A DNA stretch of 64,000 nucleotides, taken from NCBI GenBank assembly GCA_023213315.1, contig JAKCPI010015529.1, forward strand, positions 78,799-142,798. The letters are read 5' to 3'. This document shows, piece by piece, positions 45,573 to 58,411 of the stretch. A program made the position numbers and the translations under genes. The notes under the pieces were generated by a model that saw nothing but the letters and a program-made list of their open reading frames with translations, did not search any database and was not told the origin of the DNA. The DNA comes from Euborellia annulipes. Lineage: Eukaryota; Arthropoda; Insecta; Dermaptera; Anisolabididae. Within the stretch, counting starts at the first letter, position 1; each line of letters begins with the position of its first letter.

Positions 45573-48500
45573 ATGAATAGACCTAATATTCATTAAAAAA
45601 GTAATTTTTTTCTTATCATTTTTACTAGAATCAAAAAATATTTTTTTACCATTTGATTTCTTGACGATATACGAGAACACATGGGCTTAGCGAGAGGGGG
45701 ACAGGGGGACCAATGCCCCCTGGCTTGTCCTGAAAATTTTTATCTATTAAAAACAAATATATACTTTTCCAATTGGGATTTTTTTTTAAAATGAGTTTAT
45801 AAGGAAAATAATTATAATTATATTTAATAAATAATTAATAATCGATGTTTATTTTAATTGCAACCCCCACCCCCTCTCGTCCTAACGAATGGTTGCCCCC
45901 CCCCCCAACAAGATGTCTGGCTACGTCTATGCGAGAACAATTTATTTATTTGTTAAAAAAAAAAAACGTGTTCTTTAGAAAATTTTAATGTGATATATGA
46001 ATTTGTTTGTAAACCTGACGATGCCCAAATCGGTTGTTTTAATGAAATTATTAAAAAAATATTTTTTGAAGTATATATTCATTATTTAAGGGATTATAAA
46101 TAAAATCCAACTATTACTTTGAATAGTTAACGTTCTTATTTGACCTGGCCCTTTGGTTTCTTCAATCTGCCTACCTCAGAAACCTTCAATGAAACAATAA
46201 AGTTTCTAGGAACTTCTAGAAAAAATTAGCATATCAAGAAAATTTTTCCCACAGAGTTTTTGATGTTCTTTAAAAAATAATGATTTTATTATTTCATTGT
46301 AGACCTTTGAGGAAGGCAGAAATTGCCTACTTAAACCAAAAGAGTGGTAATATTATCGTAGGGCTATATTAGTCACCTTTATCGTAAATTCTAAAGCAAC
46401 ACATTTATAGCTAGTTAGATCGTGAATTTGTTTTCCTAATTTATTTTATTAAAAATTTAAATACAACAATAAATATAAGTATTTTAACAACCTATCACTT
46501 ACATTATTGTTAAATGAAATTAAGCCGACTATTACCTTTCATTTGTGCCTTTTTTCTAATATTTTTACTTTTTTTCCCCCTGATTTATTTTCCCACACTC
46601 TATTCATTTATTTCAACGTTTTCCGCTATCCATTGAATGAATGGCGTTGTGACCTTCTAGCTATTCGTTTAAATATTGCATCCCTCAATGACATTAATTA
46701 GAATATGGAGAGCAGGTGATGTAATTGTCATTGGACGCGGTTAAATAACACAATGGGCGAATAGCCAGACTGCGAAAACACTCAGCCAACGATGGCCTTA
46801 AACACGAAAAATGAATCTTTTTACTAGATAATTGTTATAATTATATTATTGTCTTAATATCAATATTAAGTTAGAAATTTTATAATCAGCTAATGATAAT
46901 AATGGAGATTTTGTGTTGGGTAATTTCCTGTAAAGAAATTGTAAATAATCATCACTTTTGTCCGAAATCTATTGATCTTGATAGTGGAACTTTGTAATTT
47001 CTTAACTTTTTTATCAAAAATTAACTTCTGTTTCTTCGCACTCTGAACCCATCAAATATTAGAAAATAAATATGAAATGATAAATATTTATAAAATTTAC
47101 CAGAGTTCATAGACCATTGATCCCTTTTTGTAGTTATTTCTACCTGAACAAATTAATTAAAATTAAAAAAAAAAATTCAAAATTTTTTCTACTATAACCT
47201 AATCATAGATTGCTATATTTATATTATTTCCTCACTCAAAAGATTTGTCTGTCATTAGTGATTTTATTTTTAGTTTATTTTTCAATTGGCTGCCCTAGAT
47301 ATGCCACAAATTTCGAGAGGCCTATTGAAATAAATCCCCCTCTGCTTTTTGTGGGGTCGACTGACCCGAGGGGGCGGATGCCTACCCCAGGACCCTAAGG
47401 TGAGTCATCGTTGCCGATATCGTTGACGAGGGCCGACATATGCCGTGCTAAACCCCAACCTAAAACACTCGCAAATATATTATGTACGTACTGTACGTCT
47501 TTCCTTTCGCACATTCATTAATTATTCACTGTAATTGAATCATTGCAAAAAAATCGAAAAACTCCTTAAATATGAATAATAGACTTATCAATAATTATCT
47601 GAAAAATATATAAATTATACAAATATTTTTTCGGCATCATTTTATCACATTCTTAAATTAATTGATAGCTAATATGGAGAAAATATTGTATTTCAAAGGA
47701 AAGGAAATACACGTTTTGATATTGGAACGAATCTCCCAAAATGGTGTCTGTCTGTGTTAACAGAAAATCCTTCAAAGCTCAAATTTTACATTAAAGTTTG
47801 GTACAGTGAATGCTATAATTTTGCTAAATGGATTGGAAAATCCCATTAATTGTTGATATATTATAAAAAAATCTGGTGGAAGCTCAACGTTCCATTAATC
47901 AAGTCAAGAGAAAGTTGAGTGATGTGCCGAATCACAACTATTTTTTATTTGTATATTAATGGCGGATGGTAGGGGTTCAAATTTTATACAGTCTAGCAAA
48001 GCAAGTGATGAATAATGATACTCAAAAAAAAAAAATAAATCAACAGAACTTATTTATAATTAATAAATAAATAATTTCATTAAATTTTTTCCATAGTAAA
48101 TACGTAAATGAAAAGAGCTTTTCATTGATCATCAGACTATAATCCCTTCAATGAAATGGGTTTTAAAACCTCATCTGGCATTTATTAAATAAATACAGTA
48201 TCTTTCCAAAACATCTTAAAAGAAAGTTTTTATTCCTTGTCGTCATTTTTATTTCACTAAATCAAAAGGAGGAAAAATTTACCCTCTTTACTTTGATAAG
48301 AGTGTTGCCCATCTTTATCAATTTAAATTATACGACATTTTTTAACTGTCGCGTAAAGTTAATGAATCATCGCAAAAATGCAATTTCGCACTCAACGTTT
48401 AATATCTTTGTTACTAATTTCTTCTCTCGACTTATATGTGAATGAAAATAGAGAGGGGGAAATAATCTAACGGTGTCGTTAAAATTAAGAAAAGGATAAA

Positions 48501-48739
48501 CAAAAAATACTTAATTTTCACATTAATATTTGCATTTTATTATATAAAGAAGTAATGAAAATAATTCCAAATGTTGTAGTAAGTAAATGGATAAATAAAT
48601 TTATGATTGGAAAAATCCCATTCCATTTTGTCCGAGTTGGAATATACAAAATAAATATTTTTCCATTTAACTAAATGAGGGATTTATATTGAAACATCCG
48701 CTGGGAATTGAACCTACTATTCGAGGCATGATAATGAGG
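44151..48739. other. Long AT-rich stretch without a recognised gene
   Basis: Contains a 29-base poly-A at 45542-45570, a repeat-like unit at about 45680-45935 (GAGAGGGGGACAGGGGG and a facing C-rich block CCCCCACCCCCTCTCG), a degenerate hammerhead-like line at 46310-46345 (UUGAGGAAGGC) and a GC-richer patch at 47280-47460. Presumed alpha-actinin intron 1. Confidence 0.4.
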
Positions 48740-48850
48740 TAGAGGGCCTAGTGCCCTGGTGCAAGGGGAAATCACTGATTCCCTTAAGAGGCTGGAGATC
48801 CCGGGTTCGATTCCCTGGGGGCACCGGGCCATCAACAGAAATCACATTTA
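48740..48850 (+). mobile_element. tRNA-derived SINE (second family)
   Basis: GCCTAGTGCCCTGGTGCAAG (A-box region) and GGCTGGAGATCCCGGGTTCG then ATTCCC (B box). Same block as the reversed copy at 28440-28570. Confidence 0.65.
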
Positions 48851-48873
48851 ATTATAATAATTCTGACTATATA

Positions 48874-49838
48874 GAGTAAGGTGGGGCAAAAGTCCGCACG
48901 GGGCAAAAGTCCGAATCCTCATTTTAAAATCCCCGGAAGACTTGGCGTTGTTCTAAACAACTTTGTTAGGTTGCTAACAACAAGAGCAGACGATGATTCG
49001 AAATTCAATAACGTGTTTGAAGCCGATTGTTAACAATGAGCAAATTTATGTTTTTGTCACCTTCCATCTAACATTTATGGAAATTCTCATGGTTGCAACA
49101 TGTACCAGCATGCACTTTTCTAACTGTCTAATGTCTTTGATTGCAAGCTGATAACCCTAAATAAATATTTTAAAACCTTTTTTTTCTCTACAGTTAACAA
49201 TAAAAATTTTTTGTGACACTTCGGTGAAAATAGCTAAATGGGGCAAAAGTCCGCGGCCTCGACGGGGCAAAAGGCCCAATGGATCTCCAATGGAACAAAT
49301 GTCACCCAATGGTATTCGAGTTTCTAATACCCCTACCTAGTAGTTTCTGGGTTTCTAATACCCCTATCAAGTATTTTATCGGATTAATGAGCCTAGGGAA
49401 ACGACCACGACCCGAAATGTTTATGCAGATTATGAACTTCAATCTTACTGGGGACTAATTGTTATAAGGCCTATTGTGTATTTCTAATAAATAAAATGAA
49501 TACATAAAACATACATATACCTAATGTATTTCTTATTAAGTCTTTTTTATACCCTGGTTCGAGAGTTTGTTCGCTGCAGGGGCAATTGTTTGCACCTAAG
49601 GACTTTTGCTCCGCTAGTGCGGACTTTTACCCCCTCGATGGGGCAAAAGTCCGCAAATGAAAATTTTTGTTTAAATACCTCTCCTACTCTTATGCTACCG
49701 AATTGGAAACCAAAAAAATTATGTAAGATAGCCAATTAACCAGGCTTTCAGGGATGTTCCTATTTTTATTGTATCTTTCATAGGAAGGTCAAAAAAAATT
49801 CCCAAAGAAAAACTGCGGACTTTTGCCCCACCTTACTC
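48874..49838. mobile_element. 965-bp non-autonomous Tc1/mariner-type element
   Basis: Ends GAGTAAGGTGGGGCAAAAGT and its exact inverse, flanked by TA (48872-48873, 49839-49840). The GGGGCAAAAGTCCG word recurs inside in both orientations (48900, 49240, 49265, 49617-49655). No transposase frame. Confidence 0.82.
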
Positions 49839-49973
49839 TAGTTCATTGAAGGCCTTTTGTTTATAATATCTTTTACAATACATGTTTCCAAAATTTTCAA
49901 TAAATATTATATTGAGATTTTTAATTATAGACCACATTTTGTTTATTAATTATTTATTAAAAATATAAATACT

Positions 49974-50017
49974 GTACAACGTTTCGACAACTGCTTATTC
50001 TGCAGTCGTTTTCAAGT
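49974..50017 (-). ncRNA. Degenerate hammerhead-like core (single)
   Basis: Minus strand CUUGAAAACGACUGC...GCAGUUGUCGAAACGUUGUAC. Strong stem II (CGACUGC/GCAGUUG) and intact GAAACGU, but CUGANGA is replaced by CUUGAAAA. Confidence 0.4.
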
Positions 50018-50408
50018 GCTGTGCTCCGACTCAAGTGAACTGTAAAAATATTTTTCTTTCAGTCACTTCCTGGTAACCAAACTAACTCTATTAGTTCTGA
50101 TATTGCATTGTTCAAAAATACTTTTTTAGAGAGCTTTTCGTTGATCTATATTTTTGATTTATCATGTTAATATTTTTTGAAAAATTCGCCCTCAATATTT
50201 TCTCAACTTAAGCTATAACTTTGCAATTTTTAACGGGTCATTATTATTGTTAATATACATACATATTACAAAAATGAGTGATAATTGTTCTTGCAGCGGA
50301 AAATTTTTATACAATTTTATAAAATCTCTATTTAATTTAGTTTTCCGCCCACTTATTATTTTTTTAACTCAATATATTTTTTATGCTTCTCTAATTTCTC
50401 CCTGACAC

Positions 50409-50501
50409 AAAAAATCTGGTGTGATAAGCACAGTACACAACTTTCGATTGCCGAATGTAAGAGAAAGTTGTGTGCTGTGCATCAGTCACATCAGATTTTT
50501 T
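50409..50501 (-). ncRNA. Long near-perfect hairpin, copy 2
   Basis: Same hairpin as 27591-27682 but without the R2 body next to it. AAAAATCTGGTGTGA pairs with TCACATCAGATTTTT, then CACAACTTTC with GAAAGTTGTG. It is oriented opposite, since the CTCTTAC side is on the right. Confidence 0.7.
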
Positions 50502-51089
50502 AAAAATATTTTTAACCTCCCTGAATATGAATTTATTTTATAAATTATATTGAATGACCTTGAATTTTATAATTCATTAATATGCATTCATTCATATAAT
50601 ATATAAATTTATTAAAATATTTTTTTACATTGATGTATTATATTTGAGGAAAACAAATTTTAATTTCCGCTATAACTGAATTTCTCTTTTAGAGGAAGCA
50701 CTCTTGATTGATTCCATCAGGTAGCATTGTGCAGGTCATCGACTTTAACAAACCGTGACACATCTATTGACACAAAATCTGGTGATGTTTCAACCAGCTA
50801 AATCTACTCAGTTTATTAGCAGTTACGTTTTCTTTTTCCCCATTGACAAACCAATAAGTCCACCTAATCTGAAATCAATGTTCAGTTGCCAAACGGAACG
50901 AAACCTGTTCCAATGTTTAGTCTAATGAATGACTCATGCTTTCAACATAAAAATAATTTGAACAATTTATCAAAATATTTATTTTCATTACAAAAACTTC
51001 AAAATATGATGGAAAATAAATTTTAATGATTATTTACTTATAATTTCAAGTAGGACCTACTTCTATTTGAATAATTATTTCTTTACATA

Positions 51090-51545
51090 CTTTTTCTTTC
51101 TCTTACCTCTATATGTAATATAGCGAGAGAAAGTATTTTGATCATGTCTAAAATTCGAGATCGAGATTTTGAGGGACATACATGTTTTGAGTCCAATAAA
51201 GTGAGCCCCGCAAATTGCACTGTGTGTCTGTGGATAATTGTAAGCATGAAGGAAATTAGCTACGAGGTTGAAATTTTATATTTAAGTTAGATACCGAACA
51301 CTCAAAATAAGCTTTTTAACAAAATCGGCCAAAAAGTACTACTACTTTATTGAAATACTTTTTCAGTTTTTTTTGAATTTCTCAAAATCGGCTCTAACAA
51401 TTTTGATTAAAATTTTTAAAACAACTATTTTTTAGAAGTTCTTCAATAAATATAGGCCTATTAGCAAAATTTTCTTGAAAATTGATGTTCGCGTTTTCGA
51501 GAAAGCTACCACCTATGCTGTTTTTTTTTCATAAATTTTCTTTAT
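51090..51545 (-). repeat. Interspersed repeat R2, copy c
   Basis: Inverted, diverged body: GAGATCGAGATTTTGAGGGA, TGTGTGTCTGTGG, AGCTACGAGGTTGAAATTTT, AAAATCGGCCAAAAAGTACT. It starts at a TTTCTCTTACC...AGCGAGAGAAAGTA terminus. No hairpin attached. Confidence 0.7.
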
Positions 51546-52224
51546 TTAATTTCTCATTTAAAATTGTTTTGTCCCGGATAATTCTCCAATCTTCTCATTA
51601 TAAAAAGGAAACTTAATGATAATGATATATATTTTCGGTTCACACCGATATAATTAATTATATTTAAATTAAAGTTGACAGAGTGATGACAGTAGTCACA
51701 TTCCCTCGAAATTGTATTTAAAATTCAATCAAGAGAAAAATTTCTAGTTTCAAATTCTTTTCGGATTTCTCATCACTAATAAATGCCTATCAACTTCTTA
51801 TATTTTCTCCACTCGTTAACTGTATTTCCAGCATGATCAAAAAGAACCAAATGTATGAGAAACTTATTATAATAAATTATTTTGACACATATTTCAACAA
51901 TAATAAGCCGTAAATTTACTACAAAATGTAAAAAAAAGATCTTTCTTCTAAATATTCAAATTCTCTTCAACTAATGCTTGGTCTAATAAATTACCACTAT
52001 GACATGACTTTTAAATTTATCCACATAAACTTTGCTAAATAAAAATCCACCATTCGAGGGGAGATTTGTGTAAAAAAAAACTTTTTTATCCTTTTTATTG
52101 AAAGACAAGATGTTTTAAAATTGAATTGAGGGAGTGGTGTATGGTTTTTTATTTTTTCTCATTCAAATAATACTTTATTTTCTTTTATCATTTAGAAAAT
52201 AATATTCAATTCATTAATAGAAAA
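51546..52224. other. AT-rich, nothing recognised
   Basis: No exon or delimited repeat. Confidence 0.35.
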
Positions 52225-52380
52225 ATCCCCCTCTCCCCCGTAGCTTAGAGGTTAGAGATTATGACAATTAATAACCTAAAAGCCAAGGGCGTAAGTTCGG
52301 ACCTCAGGCAGTCCAATGAATATTTAATTCATGGGGTAAATAAATGTCCCCGGATCACACATACCGTCATTAAAATATAA
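52225..52380 (+). mobile_element. tRNA-headed SINE
   Basis: CCCGTAGCTTAGAGGTTAGAG (A box), GCGTAAGTTCGGACCTCAGG (B box), then a body with TTCATGGGGTAAATAAATG. Confidence 0.6.
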
Positions 52381-53249
52381 AAAAGTATCTTTCAAAGTCT
52401 AAATGGGCGAAAAAAATTAATAAAAAAAATCTCTCCTACCCTAATTTTAACTTTATATACTCATCAAAGTCCCAAAAAACTCCATACCGTAACTAAATAT
52501 CAATTAATCCCCAACAAAATTGATTCGAGCTTTCTTTACTCGCTCGTTCTTCGTACGCTCGTGCTTCATTCATAGCTATTCATTTATCTCTGGCTACTAT
52601 TGTGTAATATATTTTTTGTGCACTAAAAAAAAAAAAAGAAGAGTTCCAAAACAAATATAATTTTAAATCATTTGTTAAAGGACACAAGATAAAAATAACT
52701 TGAATCTGCTTATAATTATTATTTTTTTAATTTAGGTGACTAGGTGAAATGTTCTTTTAAAAATAAAAATATTTTTTTTTTTACCGGCTTTTTTTAAAAT
52801 AAAAAAACAATACAGAAATAAAATTAGATACCTAAAAATATCAAAACGATGGAAAATAATTTTTTTTTTGTTCATGTACCAAACAGTAAGAAAAATAAAC
52901 AAATTTAAAACAAGGCTAAAATATCAAATTGAAATGATTACAAAATTTTCGTCACGAAAATGATTAAAAAGTTCGTGCAAAAAATTTCTTTTATTATAAA
53001 ATTTCATTGTAGAACCTAAATCTAACTTTCTCATTTTTTTTTTAATTTACTAATATTTTGATTATATACATTTTTAACTAACCTAACCAGTCTTTTTCTA
53101 GGAGAAAAAATACCGGTATATAACTTCCTTGACCCGCTAGTACATTTATTAATCAACACGGAATAAAAAATTTTCTCACTTATATAGTCTAATTTTAATT
53201 TTCATTTATGATTTGAAAAAAATCTTTTTCGGTATCAGGGGCATTAATC

Positions 53250-53418
53250 CAAAATCCTATGGCTCAGAGGTAGAGCATTAACTTCTGATGTCAAAGGTCA
53301 AGGGTTCGCATCTCATCTCTGGCAATAAATTTATTTCAATTGAATTGGATACCAGGCAATTGAAATAAATGGGAACGGTTCTAAATGGCCTCAGATGCCA
53401 ATAAAGATCTTTAACAAT
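53250..53418 (+). mobile_element. tRNA-headed SINE with common tail
   Basis: CTATGGCTCAGAGGTAGAGC (A box) and AAGGGTTCGCATCTC (B box), then the tail AATAAATGGGAACGGTTCTA then AATGGCCTCAGATGCC shared with 9660, 19340 and 36410. This is the only copy that shows head and tail together. Confidence 0.7.
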
Positions 53419-53420
53419 AA

Positions 53421-53511
53421 AAAAATCTGGTGTGACTGGCGCACAGCACACAACTTTCTCTTACCTTCGGTAATCGAAAGCTGTGTTCTGTGCTTGTCAC
53501 ATCAGATTTTT
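53421..53511 (+). ncRNA. Long near-perfect hairpin, copy 3
   Basis: Differs from copy 1 at only a few positions in the right arm (GAAAGCTGTGT, ACATCAG). Several of these create G-U pairs or single mismatches, so the fold is largely retained. Confidence 0.7.
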
Positions 53512-54083
53512 CGTGTCGACATATATTTGGTTTCCGATGATAAATTAGAATTCAGATGTAAAATTTATAACTATGGGAAAATATTTATATTTTGTTACCA
53601 TGGCAACCATTTCTTCTCATTACTATGGAGTACAAGAGTAAAGTGGTCTTCGGAAGATTTAAATGGCAAAATGAGAATATGTATTTGAAAGAGCATCTAA
53701 TTGATTTTTGAATTTTAATCAAAATCGTTGGAGCGAATTTTGAGAGAATCGAAAAAACTGAAAAAGTACATCAATAAAGTACTAGTACTCTTTGGCCGAT
53801 TTTGATTAAATACTTATTTTCACGCCTCAAGTGGGTGCCTAACTTAAATATATAATTTCAACCTCCTAGCTCAATTCCTTCATGCTTTAAATTGAACCCA
53901 GACACACAGACACACGGACAGACAGACAGACCATGTCGCGAAAACCACTTTTTTGGATTCAGGGGACCTCAAAACGTGAAGATCCATCAAAATCTCGACA
54001 TCGAATTTTTGACATGAATCCAATACTTTCTCTCTATAAATATATGTATATTAACATATACATATGGGTAAGAGAAAGTAAAA
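53421..54083 (+). repeat. Interspersed repeat R2, copy b, hairpin included
   Basis: Collinear with 27591-28258 at high identity, including the hairpin and the GGTAAGAGAAAGTA end. It sits directly after the SINE and is not inside a pogo-like element. Confidence 0.82.
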
Positions 54084-54320
54084 AACAATCCAAAAATCAA
54101 TTCATGAATTTTTTGAATTGCTCCAAAACTTATAAAAGTAGACCATAGTCATAATATTTAACAAATCCTCATTCTTGGCATGTTTTAAAGAGAAAAGGCC
54201 TCTATCTTCAAGCAAAAAACGAAATTACAAACTCCATGAAAATAAAAAAAATAATGAAGCGACCGAATGAGCGATTTTTTAAAATACAAAAATATATTAT
54301 TTCCTATCAATTCTTATGAG

Positions 54321-54906
54321 TAGAGACCGGATTTTAAGCAAAATGCTTATTGCTCAATTTTATAAGCAGCCATTAGATATTTAATTTCTATACGAATTAG
54401 GAAAAACTAAGTGTATTGAGATTGCATTTTTTATGCTTTTTTTGCTTTTTTTGAGTTTTTATGCTTTTTTTCCCTTTCTTGCTTATTTGAACTTATTTTA
54501 CGAATATTTATAATTTTTTTTTTTTTTATTAAAAAACACTTTTTCCCATTCACACACGCATACACCAGGAACGTATATAAGGAGGGGGAGGGGGCCCGCT
54601 CCCCCCCACCCCCAAAAAAAAAAAAAAAAAAAAAAAAATTTCAAAAACCCCGCAGTGCGAAAAAATATAGCCCTGGAAAAAAAATTTTTTCATCAGGGTG
54701 AAAAAATTTGGTTCCGCAAAAACAAAATTTTTTGCAATTTTTCTTTAAAAAAAAAATTGTATACGCCATTGGTATGAGTAAAAATTGCTTATTAGATGCT
54801 TTTTTTCAACTTTTATGCTTATTTAACAACTTATTATTCAAGATTTTTATGCTTTTTTAAGCACTTTTTTTTTTTCATTTTTTTATGCTTTTTTGTCCGG
54901 TCTCTA
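54321..54906. mobile_element. Non-autonomous hAT-type element, 586 bp
   Basis: Ends TAGAGACCGGA and inverse TCCGGTCTCTA, flanked by a perfect 8-bp duplication CTTATGAG (54313-54320, 54907-54914). Interior rich in ATGCTTTTTT words; it carries a SINE-tail scrap (54520-54565) and a nested MITE-like unit. Confidence 0.88.
54562..54773. mobile_element. MITE-like unit nested in hAT element
   Basis: Left CCAGGAACGTATATAAGG and right, reversed, CCAATGGCGTATACAA. G/C-run blocks and a long poly-A lie inside. Confidence 0.45.
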
Positions 54907-54914
54907 CTTATGAG

Positions 54915-55799
54915 TTATTCATTCATTCAATTGATAATAAAAATGATTGAAAAATAAAAAATAATATTACCTCTAAATAAGAGAGTAAGAAATCAATTTG
55001 TAAAAGAATTAAAATTTATAAAGTCTCTTGTAGTAGCCAGAGTGTTAGTACCTGAAGATCGAGAGCGAGAAATGAATCACTACCGTCCACTCATACTACA
55101 GTTATCTGAAAGGAAGGATTATTAACACACGGCTTTCTTAATTGCCGTCTCTTATTTTCTCGTTGTTGGAAAATGACGATGACATGTCCACTCTAGTTTA
55201 GTTAGTCATCGTCATTATCATTAACGTCACCTCAGGCGACCTTACTTATTTTTTTTTCTTTTCCCATGCCCCAAGGATACCTTCAATTCAGTCAATGAAC
55301 TTTAAATTCAAACAAAATAAAATGAGACCTACTAAAATCTCAATAATTCTCAAACTTAAAGTTTGCATGCCTTGAAATCTAAGTTATTCTGTGAATAAAA
55401 TTTCACAAATTTATAATATTGATGGAAAATTATTAAATATGAGTTGTAGGAAATATTTGGTGATCGGTTGTTGGTAGATAAGCAATCCAAAATTAGGGAA
55501 TTGTCATTCGGGTTACCTACTTTCCAGGGAACAAAAACAAATTAATTTTTGCACTTCCGGATACTTTCTTCTTGCCTTATTATATCAAATGAAAATCTTA
55601 TTATATAGAGATTTTTCTTTCATTATTTCAGTATATTAAAATCATTTCAATGAGCTGACATTTCATTTTGTCAACAATCATACAAATGAGTTTTGCATAG
55701 AGCATTTTTAGCTATTCTGATTGTAAGAAATAATTCATAAACTACATTTTCTTTAAAACATCTTTATCTAATCCATAATTATTTGTTCGATTGAATCCA
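54915..55799. other. No gene recognised
   Basis: A balanced-GC stretch at 55020-55200 (AGCCAGAGTGTTAGTACCTG ... CTTTCTTAATTGCCGTCTC) stands out from the AT-rich flanks but has no supported ORF. It could be regulatory or an untranslated exon. Confidence 0.3.
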
Positions 55800-56100
55800 T
55801 TGGGCGGCTCGCTGGTGTAGTGGGCTAGGGTGTCAGCTTCTACAAAGAAGATCCCTGTTCAAACCCAGGGCGTGCGGGATTTTTTCATTAAATAAAAATA
55901 TTTATTTAATGTAAACATATCGTCAAGCAGGCACTGGATTTGGAATATTGAATCTCCCCACAATGGCCCCCAGGCAACTCTACGAGGAGAGGGAGTTGCT
56001 GTGACATCCCGTCCTGTGGAAGGGACTTAAAGAAGGTTCCCTCTTAGTAAAGCATTCTTCGAAAGGGGATTTTGACTCGGAGGAAAAACGTTCGCCAAAA
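55800..56100 (+). mobile_element. tRNA-headed SINE-like element, ~300 bp
   Basis: GCTGGTGTAGTGGGCTAGGG (A box) and CCCTGTTCAAACCCAGGGC (B box), then a long body with CCCCACAATGGCCCCCAGGC. Distinct body from the other SINE families. Confidence 0.6.
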
Positions 56101-57840
56101 AAAAAGATCGATTCAAGAAATTTGATAAAAGAGAAATTTCACAAACCTTCACGGATCTAAAAATAGGATTTAAAATCCGAAGATCGGATCGGATTTGGGA
56201 TAGTGATCTTTCCGCTTGCGGATCTGCGATAATTTTTTAATGGATTATGTTTATCACTGATTATACCAATCCGAAAATCGATATACTGGGAATAGAATCA
56301 ATTTAGAAAAACAAGGCTTCTTAATAATAGTTATAATTCTTATAAATAACTACAAATAATCAAAAAGAACAGTACGAATTTGTTTCCTGGTTCATAATAT
56401 TAATATTATTTGAGAATAATGACAAAAAGAAAAAAAAATTATAAAGAGGGCGGCGCAAGGCCACCAAATGGAAAGCAAATTTGAAAAAAAATTCTTGTTT
56501 TAATATAGTACATTATATCAACATTTAAATCTTCTTTAATTAGAAAGAATAAAAATGGTCGAAACATCGAGAGTTCCATATATTAAAGTAAAAATATTTT
56601 TTCCTGTTTTTTCATTTGTTTTTTTACGCCCTCTCTCATATTAAATATTCCACCGTTATCTCCTATTGACAAATTCTTTACCTTGAAAAATTATTTGAAG
56701 GTCTGTCTGTCCATAGTTTCCCCATATCCCTTTTTGACTATTTATTCTATTAATCCTTCTTTAAATTTCATTTTATTAGAAATATTTGACATAAGGAAAA
56801 TTTCTCGAACTTAATAAAAAAATTTAAAATAAACATATCATTAAGGACCCAATTTTAATTTTACATAAAATATGTCTAAATAATTTTGAAACTTCTTTAA
56901 AGTGCTCTTTATATTTTTAAAATACCTATGTCATTATGAAACATTTTAATAGCAGAAAAAAGTAATTAAGTACGTAATTAAGACAAGACCCCTTACTCTC
57001 TAATTAATTTTATATGTTACTGTAATTAGAAGACTTTTCAACGATCCTTTGAAAGACATCATCAGTTTAATTCTTATACAACCAAGGAATTTATGGAAAA
57101 AATATTTATGCCTAAATAACTTCATATACGAATTGACTCAACAACTTTTGTTTAAATAACTTAATTTAGATTTCTCTGTTTATCTGAATATAGACTATAT
57201 AACCTTTATTTTATCATACTTTTTAAACGTACTTATCACCAAATAATAACTATTGAATTTTTATTTTTGAATATTATGATTTAAATATTAAAATTTCATT
57301 TTGATGATTAATTTAAATTAATTTATCATATATTAATATCATTTCATTTATCAGAATATAATTTTTTTTTTCAATTAATTAGTATAATTGATTTATTTTT
57401 AAACAAAAAATATTATATAACATACTGTATTTCCTAATTTCCATTTATCTTAAGGTTATAATTCTATTCGACTTTTCTTTCTCTAATCTATTATACAGTA
57501 GATTCTCGTTTTTCTTAACCAAGTCGAACCCTTTGGTCGTATTTTTAGATCCTTATATGGAAATACACCAGGTTGATACGTATTCAACGAGCGTAAACAG
57601 TCATAAACCAAACTGATAATGCGACCTTCCTGATATCCAAATCAAACAATATCAATTCTTTTGCATAAGAATATTCTATTTCAATGAATTATTTTTAATA
57701 CCATTAAAGATTATTTTTTAAATTTACACTAGCCTAATTAAAATATAATTATTTGTCCATATCATTGATTAATCATATAGTTGAGATAAAAAATGTAGAT
57801 TGAAAGCCAATTTCTCCCTTACTCTTAAATATATTAACAA
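56101..57840. other. Long AT-rich stretch, nothing delimited
   Basis: A possible pogo-like end CAGTAGATTCTCGTTTTTC lies at 57497. No matching second end was found. Confidence 0.35.
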
Positions 57841-57959
57841 AAGTAATTTTAATGTTGGCGATGATCTTCGAAACTGTTTAAGAGCCATCGTCCTTGAAGC
57901 TGTATTTTCATAAAACCGACTTGGCCAAAACATATTCCCTATAAACATTCAAATTCCTC

Positions 57960-58008
57960 AAACCCCCTGAAGAGGGCAGAATAAAATTTCACTGAAACGT
58001 CTCGATTG
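57960..58008 (+). ncRNA. Degenerate hammerhead-like core
   Basis: CCCCCUGAAGAGGGCAGAAUAAAAUUUCACUGAAACGUCUCG: CUGAAGA and GAAACGUC are intact but stem II is poor. Confidence 0.35.
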
Positions 58009-58114
58009 GAAATTGGTGTTTCATTGGTTTAAAACTCTTTGGCTGCATCCTCGCAACTCTAACATTATCATATCTACAGCAACAAACTCACCCAACCTAA
58101 AGTAATTTTAACAA

Positions 58115-58411
58115 AAGGAGCATGTGCAGCCAAAAATAAAAAGCCTGCGATTTTTTACAATTCAAAGAGACGTTTCGTGTGTATTTTATTGACCCATCTT
58201 CAGTCTTTCAAAATTTTCAAGTCGCACTTAATAAGTATGATGGGCCAACTCGCTTGCACATATGATACATAAATTTTCATGTATTACCCAAACGACCAAC
58301 TCCGGGACTTTAACAATTTTGAAAGACTGAATATCAATAGAATTAACCTGAAAAGTCTCAATGAATTGTAAAAAATCGGAGGCTTTTTATTTTTGGCTGC
58401 ACATGCTCCTT
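58115..58411. mobile_element. Inverted-repeat element with hammerhead-like core
   Basis: Arms AAGGAGCATGTGCAGCCAAA and inverse TTTGGCTGCACATGCTCCTT continue into AATAAAAAGCCTGCGATTTT and onward. The arms are complementary over about 100 bp. Confidence 0.78.
58164..58209 (-). ncRNA. Hammerhead-like core with 5-bp stem I
   Basis: Minus strand AAAGA-CUGAAGA-U-GGGUC...-CGAA-ACGU-C-UCUUU. Stem I pairs AAAGA with UCUUU. Core heptamer and GAA are intact; stem II is weak in this copy. Confidence 0.5.

Noticed and set aside
49524..49739. Overlapping + and - frames at 49524-49739
   Set aside because: Both arise from the repeated GGGGCAAAAGTCC words of the 965-bp element.
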